Source of the DNA: Aaosphaeria pasadenensis | Taxonomy: Eukaryota; Ascomycota; Dothideomycetes; Pleosporales | Assembly (NCBI GenBank): GCA_022813625.1 | Contig: JAKLMB010000029.1 | Coordinates: forward strand, 62,001-126,000 | Direction of reading: 5' to 3' | Length of the DNA: 64,000 nucleotides | Part shown: one piece after another, positions 22,032-32,806 of the stretch | How positions within the stretch are numbered: the stretch's first letter is position 1 | How the letters are laid out: every line of letters starts with the position of its first letter | The notes under the pieces: generated by a model | Seen by the model: the letters and a program-made list of their open reading frames with translations, nothing else | The model's database searches: none | What the model was told of the DNA's origin: nothing | Program-made: the position numbers and the translations under genes

Positions 22032-22952
22032 TCACAAGATCGCATCCGGCCTGCTCTCAACCTCATCCAAAAGCTCCTTACACGTCCTGAACTTCAATCC
22101 TTCGAAAAATTTCTTTTGGTGCCTCTGCACTCTTTCTACCGGCAGGTCTCCCGCGCCACTCGGGGAGAAGATCTTGTACTCGGCACCGATGAGTTTCCAC
22201 TCATCCCCCTCTTTGCTCGCCTCAACAACCTCCTGAATGAGTTCGTAGAGGCTCTTCTTCTTCACCTCAAACCTCCCATACTTCTCACCAACAAGCTCAG
22301 TAATCTCATTCCACGTCATCTTCTCACCCGACATGTACGTATTCTCCTCCCAGTCCGGCATCTGCACAAGCTTCGCAATTCCCCTCGCCATATCCCGCAC
22401 AGCCGTGAAATCCAACTTCTCGTTTCCCGTACCCGGGATCTCCACCTTCTTCGTCTTCAAATTGATCGGGAACGCGTCCTCGATGTCTTTCATGTACCGA
22501 TTCTTGGCTGGAACAATGTAGTCCATCAACCAGCCGACAGCCACCATCGTCCATTCCAATTGATCTTGCCCCCGCAACGCTTCCCGCACTGGGCCATGAA
22601 TACGCCCGTAGAAACCAGGCTGGTCGGGGAAGTCCTCCACGTTACCACCATACTCGGAAGCAATGAAGCGCTTGACACTAGACACCTTCTGCGCGGCTTC
22701 GATGAGACGCATGTGGACGTCTATGTAAGCTTGCGTGTAGTCGAGGACCGTGGAGATGAGGGTCGTGGAACCTTGCAGGCCCTCGATCAGGGATGGGACA
22801 GAGTAGTCGGTGACGTGTTGGTGGACGCCTGGGCGGTTTTCAAACTGCGGTTTGCAGGAGCGGGATAGAATGACTACGTCGATGCCTGCGGCGACTAGCT
22901 CTTCACTGAGGTACCGGGTGACGTCTCCTGAGCCAGCGATTGCGACGCGCAT
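22032..22952 (-). CDS. NmrA-like / isoflavone reductase-like NAD(P)-binding protein
   Basis: Single exon, 306 aa, full length for the family. The Rossmann fold starts at residue 1 with MRVAIAGSGDVTRYLSEEL, a GxGxxxxxL variant of the NmrA glycine motif. Next come VVILSRS, and then ASEYGGN, where isoflavone reductase-like proteins carry their characteristic segment. The region KNRYMKDIEDAFPI to KLDFTAVRDMARGIAKLVQ resembles the substrate-domain part of NmrA-like proteins. These are atypical short-chain dehydrogenase relatives that act as reductases or as redox-sensing regulators; the sequence does not decide which. No signal peptide, so cytosolic. Confidence 0.88.
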   Translation of the reverse strand: MRVAIAGSGDVTRYLSEELVAAGIDVVILSRSCKPQFENRPGVHQHVTDYSVPSLIEGLQGSTTLISTVLDYTQAYIDVHMRLIEAAQKVSSVKRFIASEYGGNVEDFPDQPGFYGRIHGPVREALRGQDQLEWTMVAVGWLMDYIVPAKNRYMKDIEDAFPINLKTKKVEIPGTGNEKLDFTAVRDMARGIAKLVQMPDWEENTYMSGEKMTWNEITELVGEKYGRFEVKKKSLYELIQEVVEASKEGDEWKLIGAEYKIFSPSGAGDLPVERVQRHQKKFFEGLKFRTCKELLDEVESRPDAIL

Positions 22953-23959
22953 GTTGTTGGAGGTTTGAGGTTGAGGGTAGAAGTTTGGTAGAAGGACTTG
23001 TGGGTGGATTAGAAGTATCAGATTACAGAGTTTGGTTGATGGGATTGTACGGTTTGGAAGTGGATTCTATGGTGTATTTATATTTCGAGGACATGTCTAT
23101 CATATAAGTTTTGCTCGTTATGGAACTCCAAAGTCGGTTAGCGCCGGTGGGAGCATTTCATGGTTTACAAATGGGTAACGACGGAATTGGCAATTGTCTG
23201 GTTGATTTCTCATCACAGCGGTGAGGAAATCATTAGTGATTCCGATTGCATCTGCTTCTTGGTCAGCCATTGACTCTCTTGCGCCCAAGTTGGTTGATGA
23301 AGCCGAGCTTGGATGATGAAGTCCATTGTCGATCTATTCCTTATCGGGTAACTCACAGCGAGCTTGGCAAGACTTTTCCTAAGTGACCACAGATCAAGAG
23401 GGAGATCTCTTCGACAGCTCCGAACCTAGTATGCAGTATCTGAGATTGTGGAACAGCTGACAAATTTGAGTCACTTGATGTAGAATCGGATCCCGAACAT
23501 GTTTTCCAATGAAACGACTGGGAATTAGGTCTGATGATTGGCCAGTCAAGTTCTAAGCCATATTCGCCCATAAAATGTTGAATTGATACTGAAAGGAGCA
23601 TTGCGCTCTCGTCTGAATCACCGTCCGCACCCCTCAGGAGGCCAGTTGAAATGCGATATGTCTTTATCAACATCAAGCTAGGTTTTCGTATCGACGATCT
23701 GATCCCATTTATTCCATCAGTTCCGGATACAGCTGCAACTGAGCGCATTGATAAGATGGAAATGCCCATATGACCTTTCGCGAATAGTATCTTTTAATTG
23801 TCTACTTGAAATCATAGGGGCATGTAAGTAAAACCCGAGGATAATTTGTGGAAGAACATTGCTAATCCTAGAGCAACCTTGAGTTCAATTTAAGAGTCCA
23901 GAGGAACTGCAATGGACTAAGGCTCGTGTCCGGCCAAACCACGACCATAAAACCTCCAA
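22953..23959. other. Intergenic, 1.0 kb
   Basis: Contains the NmrA-like promoter. A 138-codon minus frame at 23353-23769 (contains SIQHFMGEYGLELDW) has an ATG but no family I recognise, no visible domain and no introns linking it to other frames. I leave it as an uncertain ORF. Confidence 0.4.
23075..23082 (-). promoter_or_regulatory. TATA box of the NmrA-like gene
   Basis: TATAAATA on the minus strand, about 125 bp upstream of the ATG at 22952. Confidence 0.55.
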
Positions 23960-25525
23960 CTACAACGAAATCTTGAGAACCTCCAGCTCGCGTAAATCTG
24001 CGTCTCCACCGGAAACAGTCAAAGAGAGGCCATCAGAAGCAGTTGCAGGGAATATGAGATCGGAAATCACGACTTCACCCTCTCCACCGTACACCTCCAC
24101 AGAACACTCATCCACCAGAGCCCGTAGATGCACTATACCGCTTGCATTAGGTGACAAAGCAACAGAATGAATACCACCTGCAGCTGGGTCCCAGGAGATA
24201 TCACCGCTCGCACGACGGTCGACCGATAGAATACCACCGGACTGGGCGTAGCTGATCACAGTCTCTTCAGACCCGCCTTTTCTGACCGAAAGAGATAGCT
24301 TGGATCCCGCACTTGGAATGAAAGAAACGCGGATATCCAATGCCCGTCCGTGAACATCTGACAGCAAAGTTTGCTGAGATGTGAGGGTCTGGTTCGTTAG
24401 ATGTGTCACTGAAGTGCTGGCCGCACCTAGCTCCTCGACTGGTAGCTGAAGAAACCGCAGTTTCTCACCAATCTTCTTGAGCTTCAATGTGCGTGGGAAT
24501 GAAAGCATGCCCTTCCACGTTCTCGTCGGTGGCTTGTCACCGTAGCTGTTCATCACCGAGGAGATGATTCTGCGGCCATCAGCTGCGGGTACGTTTTCCC
24601 AACTCAAAGCACCGTCGAAGTCCCGCCCGTAGTCAAGCCACATAGTAGCTGGATCAACCGGATCCGCTTTGAAGACAGTGCCATCGAAAGATCCAGTGAT
24701 TCCAAAGACACCATTGCCACCAGCGGGCGATCCTTGGGCAGGAGTGTTGAGCATAACCCATTTCTTATCCGTAGATCCCTCGATAGCGAGTGGGAAAAAG
24801 TCAGGAACTTCCCAGCCTTTGACATCGCTTGGAAGTCCCGGAACATCACCCAAGGTGAAATCGTTCTGCCAAGTCCAAGACTTTGCATCAGAAGATGTCC
24901 AGAACGTCATCTTGTTTTGCCCGCCATGCGCAAGTATCATGATCCACTTTTTGGTTGCATCGTGGAAGAACACTTTCGGGTCCCGCGTCTCCAGGCCACC
25001 TGTGATATCGTGCGGTGCCTCTTGCGTCTGAGATATGATCGGGTTGCCGGCGAACTTGGTCCAAGTGGCCCCCTGGTCAACACTGAACGCAAGCCGCTGA
25101 TCTTGGACACCACTGTTGGGGAAGTAGCCAGTGTAGTATGCAAGATATGGTGGGTTGTCTTGCGTGCCGAGACCAGATATGTTCGCCACATCATAATATG
25201 AAGTCCCAGTGAATGATTGAATACCATTCTCGTTGCCGAGGGCGACTGGTTTATGCTCCCAATTGACCAGATTGGTACTGGTTGCATGTCCCCAAACCAA
25301 ATTGCCCCAGACAGGGGCGGTGGGATTATGCTGGAAGAAAAGATGCCAGGTTGATCCAATCTTTATCAAGCCATTGGGCTCATTCATCCAGTTCTGTTGC
25401 GGAACGAAATGAAACGTAGGACGAAAATCGTCGGCACTGGCGAGGAAACTCAAAGTTCCAGTCCAGATAAGTCCAGCAAGCATTATTTGATGCTTGAAAA
25501 GTCCTACAATGCGACTGGAATGCAT
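23960..25525 (-). CDS. inuA: Secreted endo-inulinase, GH32
   Basis: Intronless, 521 aa from the ATG at 25525; upstream in-frame codons contain only a TTG. Known fungal endo-inulinases are about 516 aa. A signal/anchor-like N-terminus ends near FLASA (residue 31). GH32 signatures: NWMNEPNG with Glu49 in the nucleophile position, ETRDPKVFF (Asp182, transition-state stabiliser) and GWEVPDFFP (Glu239, acid/base). The Glu in WMNEPNG, followed by IKIGSTWHLF, is the pattern of endo-inulinases (EC 3.2.1.7), whereas exo-enzymes have WMNDPNG. The C-terminal beta-sandwich (about 370-521) is present, with ECSVEVYGGEGEVVISDLIF. It would cut inulin internally to fructo-oligosaccharides outside the cell. 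The exo-inulinase at 30648 is the natural partner. Confidence 0.93.
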   Translation of the reverse strand: MHSSRIVGLFKHQIMLAGLIWTGTLSFLASADDFRPTFHFVPQQNWMNEPNGLIKIGSTWHLFFQHNPTAPVWGNLVWGHATSTNLVNWEHKPVALGNENGIQSFTGTSYYDVANISGLGTQDNPPYLAYYTGYFPNSGVQDQRLAFSVDQGATWTKFAGNPIISQTQEAPHDITGGLETRDPKVFFHDATKKWIMILAHGGQNKMTFWTSSDAKSWTWQNDFTLGDVPGLPSDVKGWEVPDFFPLAIEGSTDKKWVMLNTPAQGSPAGGNGVFGITGSFDGTVFKADPVDPATMWLDYGRDFDGALSWENVPAADGRRIISSVMNSYGDKPPTRTWKGMLSFPRTLKLKKIGEKLRFLQLPVEELGAASTSVTHLTNQTLTSQQTLLSDVHGRALDIRVSFIPSAGSKLSLSVRKGGSEETVISYAQSGGILSVDRRASGDISWDPAAGGIHSVALSPNASGIVHLRALVDECSVEVYGGEGEVVISDLIFPATASDGLSLTVSGGDADLRELEVLKISL

Positions 25526-27744
25526 TTTGATGTTGAAAGGTAAACCAAGATGGCACAAAATAGATCAAACAGCGAAGGGATAGAAAGAAGATCCTTTGGT
25601 AAGAGAAGAGTTGATTGCACTTAAAGATAGGAAAGCAGACGTATGAAGGCTTTTATATCTTGCCTCCGGAGTAATGAGAGCACAGCAAGTCATTTATGTG
25701 AAGTTGACGCCCAACCCGTATTACCAGGAAATTTGAGAACGTCGACTTCATACCCACCCATCTCCTTCCTTGATGGCCCCGTGTATCTGTAAGTTGGGTT
25801 GCCTTGTGCACAGGATCTACACTTGACCGAAATTTGGGTACAATGGCCATGCGTCTACCGAGGAATACGACGAAGCATGCAAGTCCTGGACACCCCGTGG
25901 GGAATCTCGGAGTATGCTCCCCGCATTCGGAAGCCCTGCTCCTCCAATGAGCTATTACTGAATATAGCGATGTGTTTACTGTACATGCATTTATCAGAAC
26001 ACGCTACCCACCCATTTGATTGAGCATGGTTCATCGAGCGTAGTCCGTAGGACCCTCTATGACATTAAGGCAGCAGAATTCTGAACCACAACTCAGTAGG
26101 ATAATTGAATATGACCCGTTGAGCTTCATGAGCCAAAATAATGTGTAAGCGTCTTGATATTAGTCATTTCTTTCATTTCCGCCTGCACCTGCAAGAATCA
26201 TTACAGGATTGATTCCCTGCAACTTTGCTACTCGCCACTCTTGGTCACCGTCGTAACGCCCTGGCTATAAGATTTCCTTGCCCATGGCTAATTCATACGA
26301 CCGAAACGCCACCTCGTCTCTATTATATTGTCTCTTCCAGGCTTCAATAAAAGAAACCTGATCATCGGGTGGTGATGTATGACAACCCTCACCAGGTGGG
26401 AAATTCACCTGCAGGAGCATCACGGAGGAATCCCCGGAATGTTTGCAGATGTCAGCCATGCTTTCATGTTTCACACATGGGCAGGAAATTGAATTGTCGA
26501 TCTGCATCAAAAGCATCGTATATGCTTTGTGTAATAGTGATTTGAACTCAGTTAGGCCATTTGTAAAAAAAGATTGATGTAAATGTAGTGAGCATAAAGG
26601 TCGTGCACGACATTCTGATGGATTGATTGCTTGGACAATAGCGCTGCTGGAATAATACGTACCTATGATGGCCCTATAACTTCTGTTTGGAGGCTGACAA
26701 GCAGTGTTTACTCATACTTCCTTGGCCCTTGTTTGTCGAAGGCCAATTACCTCGATTGGTTGTGTACCGCATAGCTGCATTAAGCATCTTTCCCGTGTTT
26801 TACAGCAACATTTCTGAGTCTGTCAGGATAGTGGACATGGCATGGATTCTGAGGTTCCAAGGTACGAGGGTAGCGTGGCCGTCAAAACAGAGTGGACTAG
26901 CATAAGCATATACCCGGATAGGGAGATCATCACCTGCACGTTGGAGGACACCAGAAGTAGAGATAGATTAGTGTCCTTCTGGAATGACACTAGAATCTTT
27001 CTATGCAGCCTTCCTGTATACCCCGCACCCTCTCACTGTATTGTTTGGTGTGATAGTGTAATGCAGCATACAGCCAGCCCTAGTTGTGTGTAACATCTTG
27101 CAACAATCGGTCATCGTCAATGCGCGAATTTCGATGGCGGTATCAAGCCCAAGGGGCTGAAAATGTTGCTCGTACCTACCAACATAGGTTTCCCCATCGC
27201 AAATACTACGAGGTATGTTCAAGCCACCTACATGCTCAATAGTGCAGGTGGTCTTACGGTCGTTGGTCTAGAAGTAGTTATCCATGCCTTGTTTCTCAAG
27301 TTTTCTATTGAAAGTACTCCGTATCATGAAAAACATGAAGAAAATATTCATTTAATTTTAAGACAGCTTGAACATTATATTTGAGGAGAAGAATCGAGGA
27401 CTTCTAGTGCATAGTTCGTATTTAAACTCTACCTATAGAAGCCTCGTTGGTATAGGCGGAAGACAGGGAGTGGTAGTGCAAGTGTAGGTGGCTAACTTAG
27501 TTGCGCCGTGTTGGCTACGCTACCGGCCGTCTCGCCTCGCCTTGCCACCCTCCTTCAGCGGCAATACGCCCCATGCTTTCACTCCAAAGTCAGGTTATAC
27601 CATCAGGCGAGCCTGGACTTTTCTCCAGAGCTAAAATTCTGTAGTCCCCCACAACCCCGCCTCTGGAGCATTAAGAGCCCATGAGACCCCATTATTTCAT
27701 GGTCTTCCTCTTTTCCTGCTGCACAATACCCTCGAGCCAACGCA
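25526..27744. other. Intergenic, 2.2 kb, between divergent genes
   Basis: Holds the endo-inulinase promoter and, at the right, that of the membrane protein. Small frames (83 codons at 26265-26516 minus, 72 at 26687-26905 plus) show no family features. One TACTCCGTA lies at 27315-27323. Nothing else is supported. Confidence 0.5.
25651..25657 (-). promoter_or_regulatory. TATA box of the endo-inulinase gene
   Basis: TATAAAA on the minus strand, about 126 bp upstream of the ATG at 25525. The spacing is close to that of the exo-inulinase TATA element. Confidence 0.6.
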
Positions 27745-28828
27745 ATGGCCATCGCAGGCGAGCTCAAGCCGACCGACACCGAAAAGGTGGTGCTTGAAGC
27801 ATGGTCCCAAGGCTTCATGATAGGTGCTTTGGTAATCATGTGTGGTATCACGCTTGCGAACATGAGAAGGAAAGTTCTTCTTCACAGGCTCATTTTGATT
27901 GAGGTTCGTGACACTATAAACGAAGCACCTACATGGCAAATCGCTAATCGCGAATCCGCAGCTAGTACTGGCTGTGCCAAATGGTTTCTTTATGTTTTTT
28001 GAGCCTCCGGCATGGGGTTGGTTTCTCTCTTCGACCGTGGTGCCGCTCATCGCATCGTGGACACTGCACAATTTCATCGCATGGATGAAGAACAAGCCGT
28101 TTCTAGGACGCCGAGGCAATTTCATCTATCTCAGCAGTATCCTGCTCGCCCAACCGTACTGGGTGCTGGAGATATATGCGAATTTTGCTTACTTCAACGG
28201 GATCAACAGTCGCCTATTTATTGCTACGCGACCATATGAAGCTGCATTCCGGTAATTCGCCCGACCTCAGAATCACAACTGTTTCAGTCTGCTAACGCTG
28301 CACACTAGCGATCCATGGTGGATATTCACGATTGGTAATCTCTTCTGGAACATCAAATTCCAGTATGAGCTGGGCTTCATGGAGATCGTCCAGGCATCGC
28401 CTCGCTTTGGCATTCTACTTGGCTGCATGTGCCTGAGTGTTGTCTTCATCATCGTCGACCTTCTATCGGTTACCCCTGTGATTCCAATTGGTGTCGTCAA
28501 CCCATTCTGGAAGTTCGCATTTGTGTTCAAGTGCTTCACTGACAGCATCATTCTCGACGACTTCAAGACTGCGTTGGACAAGCTGCAGCAACGTAGGATT
28601 AGTCATATCCTTCCTTTTAGTGTTTTAGAGGAAGCGACTTCATGCGGCTTCAATGAGAGTCGACCAGGACACAGCTTCTACGGGAAAACCGGGCGGTGCC
28701 AGGATGGACCTTCAGTTGTGCGGATTGAGGCAGTCGGCGGGCATGATCACATTGCTCTGTCGGATGTAGGCGGTCTTTGCACTCCATCTCCAGTTGTAGT
28801 GAGCCATAAAGAAATACATCGAAAGTAA
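27745..28828 (+). CDS. Conserved fungal multi-pass membrane protein
   Basis: Three exons: 27745-27903, 27962-28251 and 28309-28828, with introns of 58 and 57 bp (branch point GCTAACG before the second acceptor); 322 aa. Six to seven hydrophobic segments are visible, for example GFMIGALVIMCGITLANM, LILIELVLAVPNGFFMFF, WFLSSTVVPLIASWTLHNFI, YLSSILLAQPYWVLEIYANF, WWIFTIGNLFWNIKF and FGILLGCMCLSVVFIIVDLL. They are followed by a charged segment (FTDSIILDDFKTALDKLQQRR). I know similar unnamed proteins from other ascomycetes but no characterised member. It sits between the two inulinase genes. It does not look like a sugar transporter of the MFS type (too short, no MFS motifs), so a role in fructose uptake is not supported. 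Confidence 0.75.
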
Positions 28829-30647
28829 TAGCGTGACGCATAACATGGTCTTTTGCATTGAGCGTGCTAATCGACCTGATTACTTGCTTGACACCAGGTC
28901 TCCGAGGAATCTCGGGCTTTCTGGGATCTGATTCGACCGTTTCGAGCAGTCCTCGGATGGGTGATCAGACTGTCACGTTAGTTCGTGAGGCTCTACGAGA
29001 TTTTCAGGCCCACAATAAGGCCCCAATGTCCTAAAATCCTGGCGCCAGCCAAGTGAATTGCGTGGAAGGAGGCACTATTGCCGAAGCGTAGGCTCCACCA
29101 TCTTGCATGCACAGTAGGCATTCGAAGAAAGTAACGGCAATAAGCCAACCTGACGATACATCCATAGAGCAAGGGAGTAGGCCTTTGGTCCAACCAAAGA
29201 TAGATAACATAGGGTAGACGGGGTTATGGCGAGGTGTCGGCAGAAGCTGTTTACATTATGTCATACGACTCATATTGAGGTTCCTATCGTCTTCCGCGGA
29301 TATCCCACGACAGAAGACACACCGTAGTATCGCCGAGGACCAGCTACAGCTTGGATGCAGGCGCTTCGTACTGCAAGGATTCGTTAGTTAGCTGCAATAA
29401 TGGGGTTTCTACTGAACGAACCAGCTTGGCGAATTGAGATACTGCAAGGGTACAAGTGACTTAAGCATATTTTCCTGGAAGAACGCTAGAACAACGCCAG
29501 AAGGTCAAATGCTGCACGCACAGACAAGACCAACAGCTACGAGAACAACCCCTGAATAGTAATCCAGCAGCCTCATGACCGACTAAATGTGATAGTTTCC
29601 CATGTAGTTCTGTCTGTGCGATGGATCACATTTCCAGCCCGTTCAAAGAGGACGCCTTATTTGTTCAAATCACTGCCCCATACCCCGCATAACCCCGCCT
29701 CCAAGACTAGTTGGTTGTTTTTCACCGAGTATTTCCCCGTACCTTGCCTCACATCTCAGGTCAGGGCAAGCCACCTTGAACAAAGTTGTTCCCCAGAGCC
29801 TCCACATCAACATGGATCATGCCCCATACAATATCAGCTCTGATATTGGAACTGACAGGGACGGAATGAAAATGACGCATCTCTGCTCTAGCATAGGCTC
29901 TTAGTAAGTTGCCGCTTCCTTGGCTAGGACGGGCGGCAGATCGCTACTCGAAGAGCCTCCCGTTGGAAGCAATCACTTTTACAATGCCCCCTGGCAGAAT
30001 GAAATGCCATACCCATAATGTAGGAATCGTGATAGATGTCTTGAATCTGTTTTTGTGGGTTGTCTGCAGAATCCATTGCTGTGCTGGTGTTGTGTATTCT
30101 GCTAAATTTCTCCTAGAATTTCTAACATGAAGTGTACGGGTGCATCGCGAGAGTTGTCTTGAAGACGAATACAAGAACAAGATGGACCAGGGAATGTACC
30201 GAGCATCCTACCGGTCGTCCCACCGAACCCTAGGCGATGCAGATGAGGAAATTCGAAAGCTAAGATGTGGATATTTGGATACTGAGTGGTGGACTTGAAC
30301 GTAGGCCCTTTGGGTGAAAGCTCCGCGATTCGCTTAGCTATCCCCTGTCGAATATCATCACTGTTTCCTCAAACCTCAGTCGGAACCATACAGGCATGTA
30401 TCTTACTAACATTCATGGCTTCTTCTTCTTCTTCTCCACCTTCAAGTCTTCTTCGATCGTGGGGTGGGGACATCCCCACTGGGGGATCATCCTATTCTTG
30501 TGAATGAAGTGAGCAAGATCACATATAAAGTAGGCAATATCGTCACCTTCATCGAAACCTCATCAAGGCTTCCTTCAGTTCATTCTCCTCAAGTCTAGAT
30601 ATAAGTGCAGGTCTTTGTGCCAGCACTATTGTCACTTCTATCACGGG
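28829..30647. other. Intergenic, 1.8 kb
   Basis: No supportable gene. The right ~130 bp form the exo-inulinase promoter. Short frames at 29589-29843 and 29909-30130 lack any features. Confidence 0.5.
30524..30530 (+). promoter_or_regulatory. TATA box of the exo-inulinase gene
   Basis: TATAAAG about 118 bp upstream of the ATG at 30648, followed by a pyrimidine-rich leader. Confidence 0.6.
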
Positions 30648-32806
30648 ATGGCTCCCTCACTTTGCCGTACTTTGGTCTTCGGACTCTGCGCAATTCATAC
30701 TGCTTTCGCTCAATCTTACACTGAGAAATACCGTCCCCAGTACCACTTCACCCCCAAGGAGAATTGGATGAACGATCCAAATGGCTTGATATACTACAAT
30801 GGTGTCTACCACATGTTTTATCAGTACAACCCAGGCGGCAACACCTGGGGAGCCATGTCCTGGGGCCATGCGACCAGTCGCGATATGACACACTGGAAGC
30901 ATCAGCCCGTCGCACTCCAGGCACGTGGTTTTCCAAATAACATCACCGAGATGTTCTTCTCTGGCACGGTAGTTGCAGATGAAAAGAACACGAGTGGTTT
31001 CGGCAGCCGTAAGAAGGCGCCCTTGGTTGCGATGTACACGTCTTATGTAAGTACACAACTTTCGCTTCGCTGGCAACACTGACGATTCTCTTTCTACAGT
31101 ACCCAATGGCTCAGAATCTACCGAGTGGAAAGTCCGTACAAAAAGACCAGCAAGCTCAGTCGATTGCCTACAGTCTCGATGAGGGCATGACATGGAAGAC
31201 ATACGATGCCGCGAATCCAGTCATCCTTGATCCACCTGGGCAATACGCGGACCAGGTCAAAGAGTTCCGTGACCCCTCCGTGTTCTGGCATGATGCGACC
31301 AACAAGTGGGTTGCAGTTATCTCCTTGGCCAAGCTCCACAAGCTGCTTGTCTACACCTCGTCAGATCTCAAAACATGGAAGCATGAGAGCGAGTTCGGCC
31401 CGGTGAATGCTGTGGACGGTGTGTGGGAATGCCCCAGCTTCTTCCCACTTGCTGTCGATGGAAACAAGAGGAACGTGAAGTGGGTCGCCCAGATTGGACT
31501 TAATCCTGGCGGACCCCCTGGTACGATTGGCTCCGGAACACAATATGTGGTGGGAAGCTTCGACGGAAAGAAATTCACCGCAGACGCCAACAACATTTAC
31601 CCAGCTCCCACTACGCCCAAGGACAGCGTCATCTTCCAGGATTTTGAAAAGGCTGGAACCTTCACTGACCTTGGCTGGAATGCTACTGGAGACTTCGTCG
31701 GGGCTGGGCCAGCCAATGGACCTATCAATGGACAGCAGACAGTGACCGGATTTTCTGGTGAACGTTTCGTCAACACATTCTTGAATGGAGATGCCACTAC
31801 CGGAGTTCTCACATCGCCATCATTCAAAGTTACGCAAAAGTACATCAACTTCCTCATCGGCGGAGGCTACAACCCAGGCAAGACATGCGTTAACCTGAAA
31901 GTTGACGGCAAGGTCGTACGCACCGCCACCGGCACAAACAACGAAAAGCTCTCCTGGACCGGCTGGGACGTCAGCGCCTTCCAAGGTCTGAACGCCGTTA
32001 TCGAGATTGTCGATTCCCTTACCGGCGGCTGGGGCCACGTCAACGTCGACGAGATTTCCTTCTCGAACACTCTCGCCGAAACGCAAAAGGCAAATTGGAT
32101 GGACTACGGCCCAGACTTCTACGCAGCTCTATCCTTCAACGGACTTCCCTCCGAAGATCGAATCGACATCGCGTGGATGAACAACTGGCAATACGGTCAG
32201 GCCATCCCTACCAGCCCCTGGAGAAGCGCCATGTCCGTTCCCCGAGCGCTCTCGCTGAAGACCATCAACAGAAAGACAACACTGGTGCAAGAGCCCATCG
32301 ACAACTTGAAGTCCCTCGAGAAGTCGCGCAAGTACTCTCGATCTTGGAACTCTGTGCAGCAGGGCGACCAGGAATTGGATCTCTCTGGAAAGGCAATGGA
32401 CATCACGTTGACTTTCTCCGACCGTTCTCCTGCTAGTGGGAAATCGCCACAGTTCGGTCTTGTCCTCCGGGCTTCGGCTGACTCGAAGCAACAGACGCGT
32501 GTCGGTTACGACTTTACGACCAAGCAGCTGTTCGTGGATCGGTCGGCCTCTGGTGAAGTTGGATTCGACAGCACGTTCCCCGCTGTATTCTACGCACCGC
32601 TATCCCCAGGAAATGACGGTACGGTCACGATACGCATTCTTGTCGACTGGTCCTCTGTTGAGGTCTTTGGAGGGAAGGGAGAGACCTCTCTGACTGCTCA
32701 GATCTTCCCGAGCGACGATGCGGTTCGCGCTCGCATCTTCTCGACGGATGGTAACACCAGGAATGTCAAGATCAGCGCGAGTCAGATTGGTTCCGCGTGG
32801 AACTAA
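30648..32806 (+). CDS. inuE: Secreted exo-inulinase / levanase-like, GH32, with inserted module
   Basis: Two exons: 30648-31046 and 31100-32806 with a 53-bp intron (GTAAGT...CAG); 701 aa, well above the ~540 aa of classical fungal exo-inulinases. Signal peptide about 1-22 (MAPSLCRTLVFGLCAIHTAFA). Catalytic set: NWMNDPNG (Asp43 nucleophile), FRDPSVFW (Asp191) and VWECPSFFP (Glu243 acid/base). The extra length is a module at about residues 309-460, between FTADANNIYP and NWMDYGPDF. It has a beta-rich, carbohydrate-binding-like look (FVNTFLNGDATTGVLTSP, YINFLIGGGYNPGKTCVNL, IEIVDSLTGGWGHVNVDEI). Similar inserts are known in bacterial levanases and some fungal exo-inulinases. The C-terminal GH32 beta-sandwich (WSSVEVFGGKGETSLTAQIF) is intact. 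It should release fructose from inulin or levan ends. Confidence 0.92.

Noticed and set aside
23353..23769. 138-codon minus-strand ORF between the NmrA-like and endo-inulinase genes
   Set aside because: Has an ATG but no recognisable domain or supporting structure; kept only as a note in the intergenic entry.
27745..28828. Membrane protein as a sugar transporter of the inulin locus
   Set aside because: About 320 residues and six to seven segments without MFS motifs; the position alone does not support the role.
30212..30225. CGG-N8-CCG upstream of the exo-inulinase as an InuR site
   Set aside because: The known InuR-type pattern is the direct repeat CGG-N8-CGG; this is inverted, lies more than 400 bp from the ATG, and no matching site was found at the endo-inulinase.
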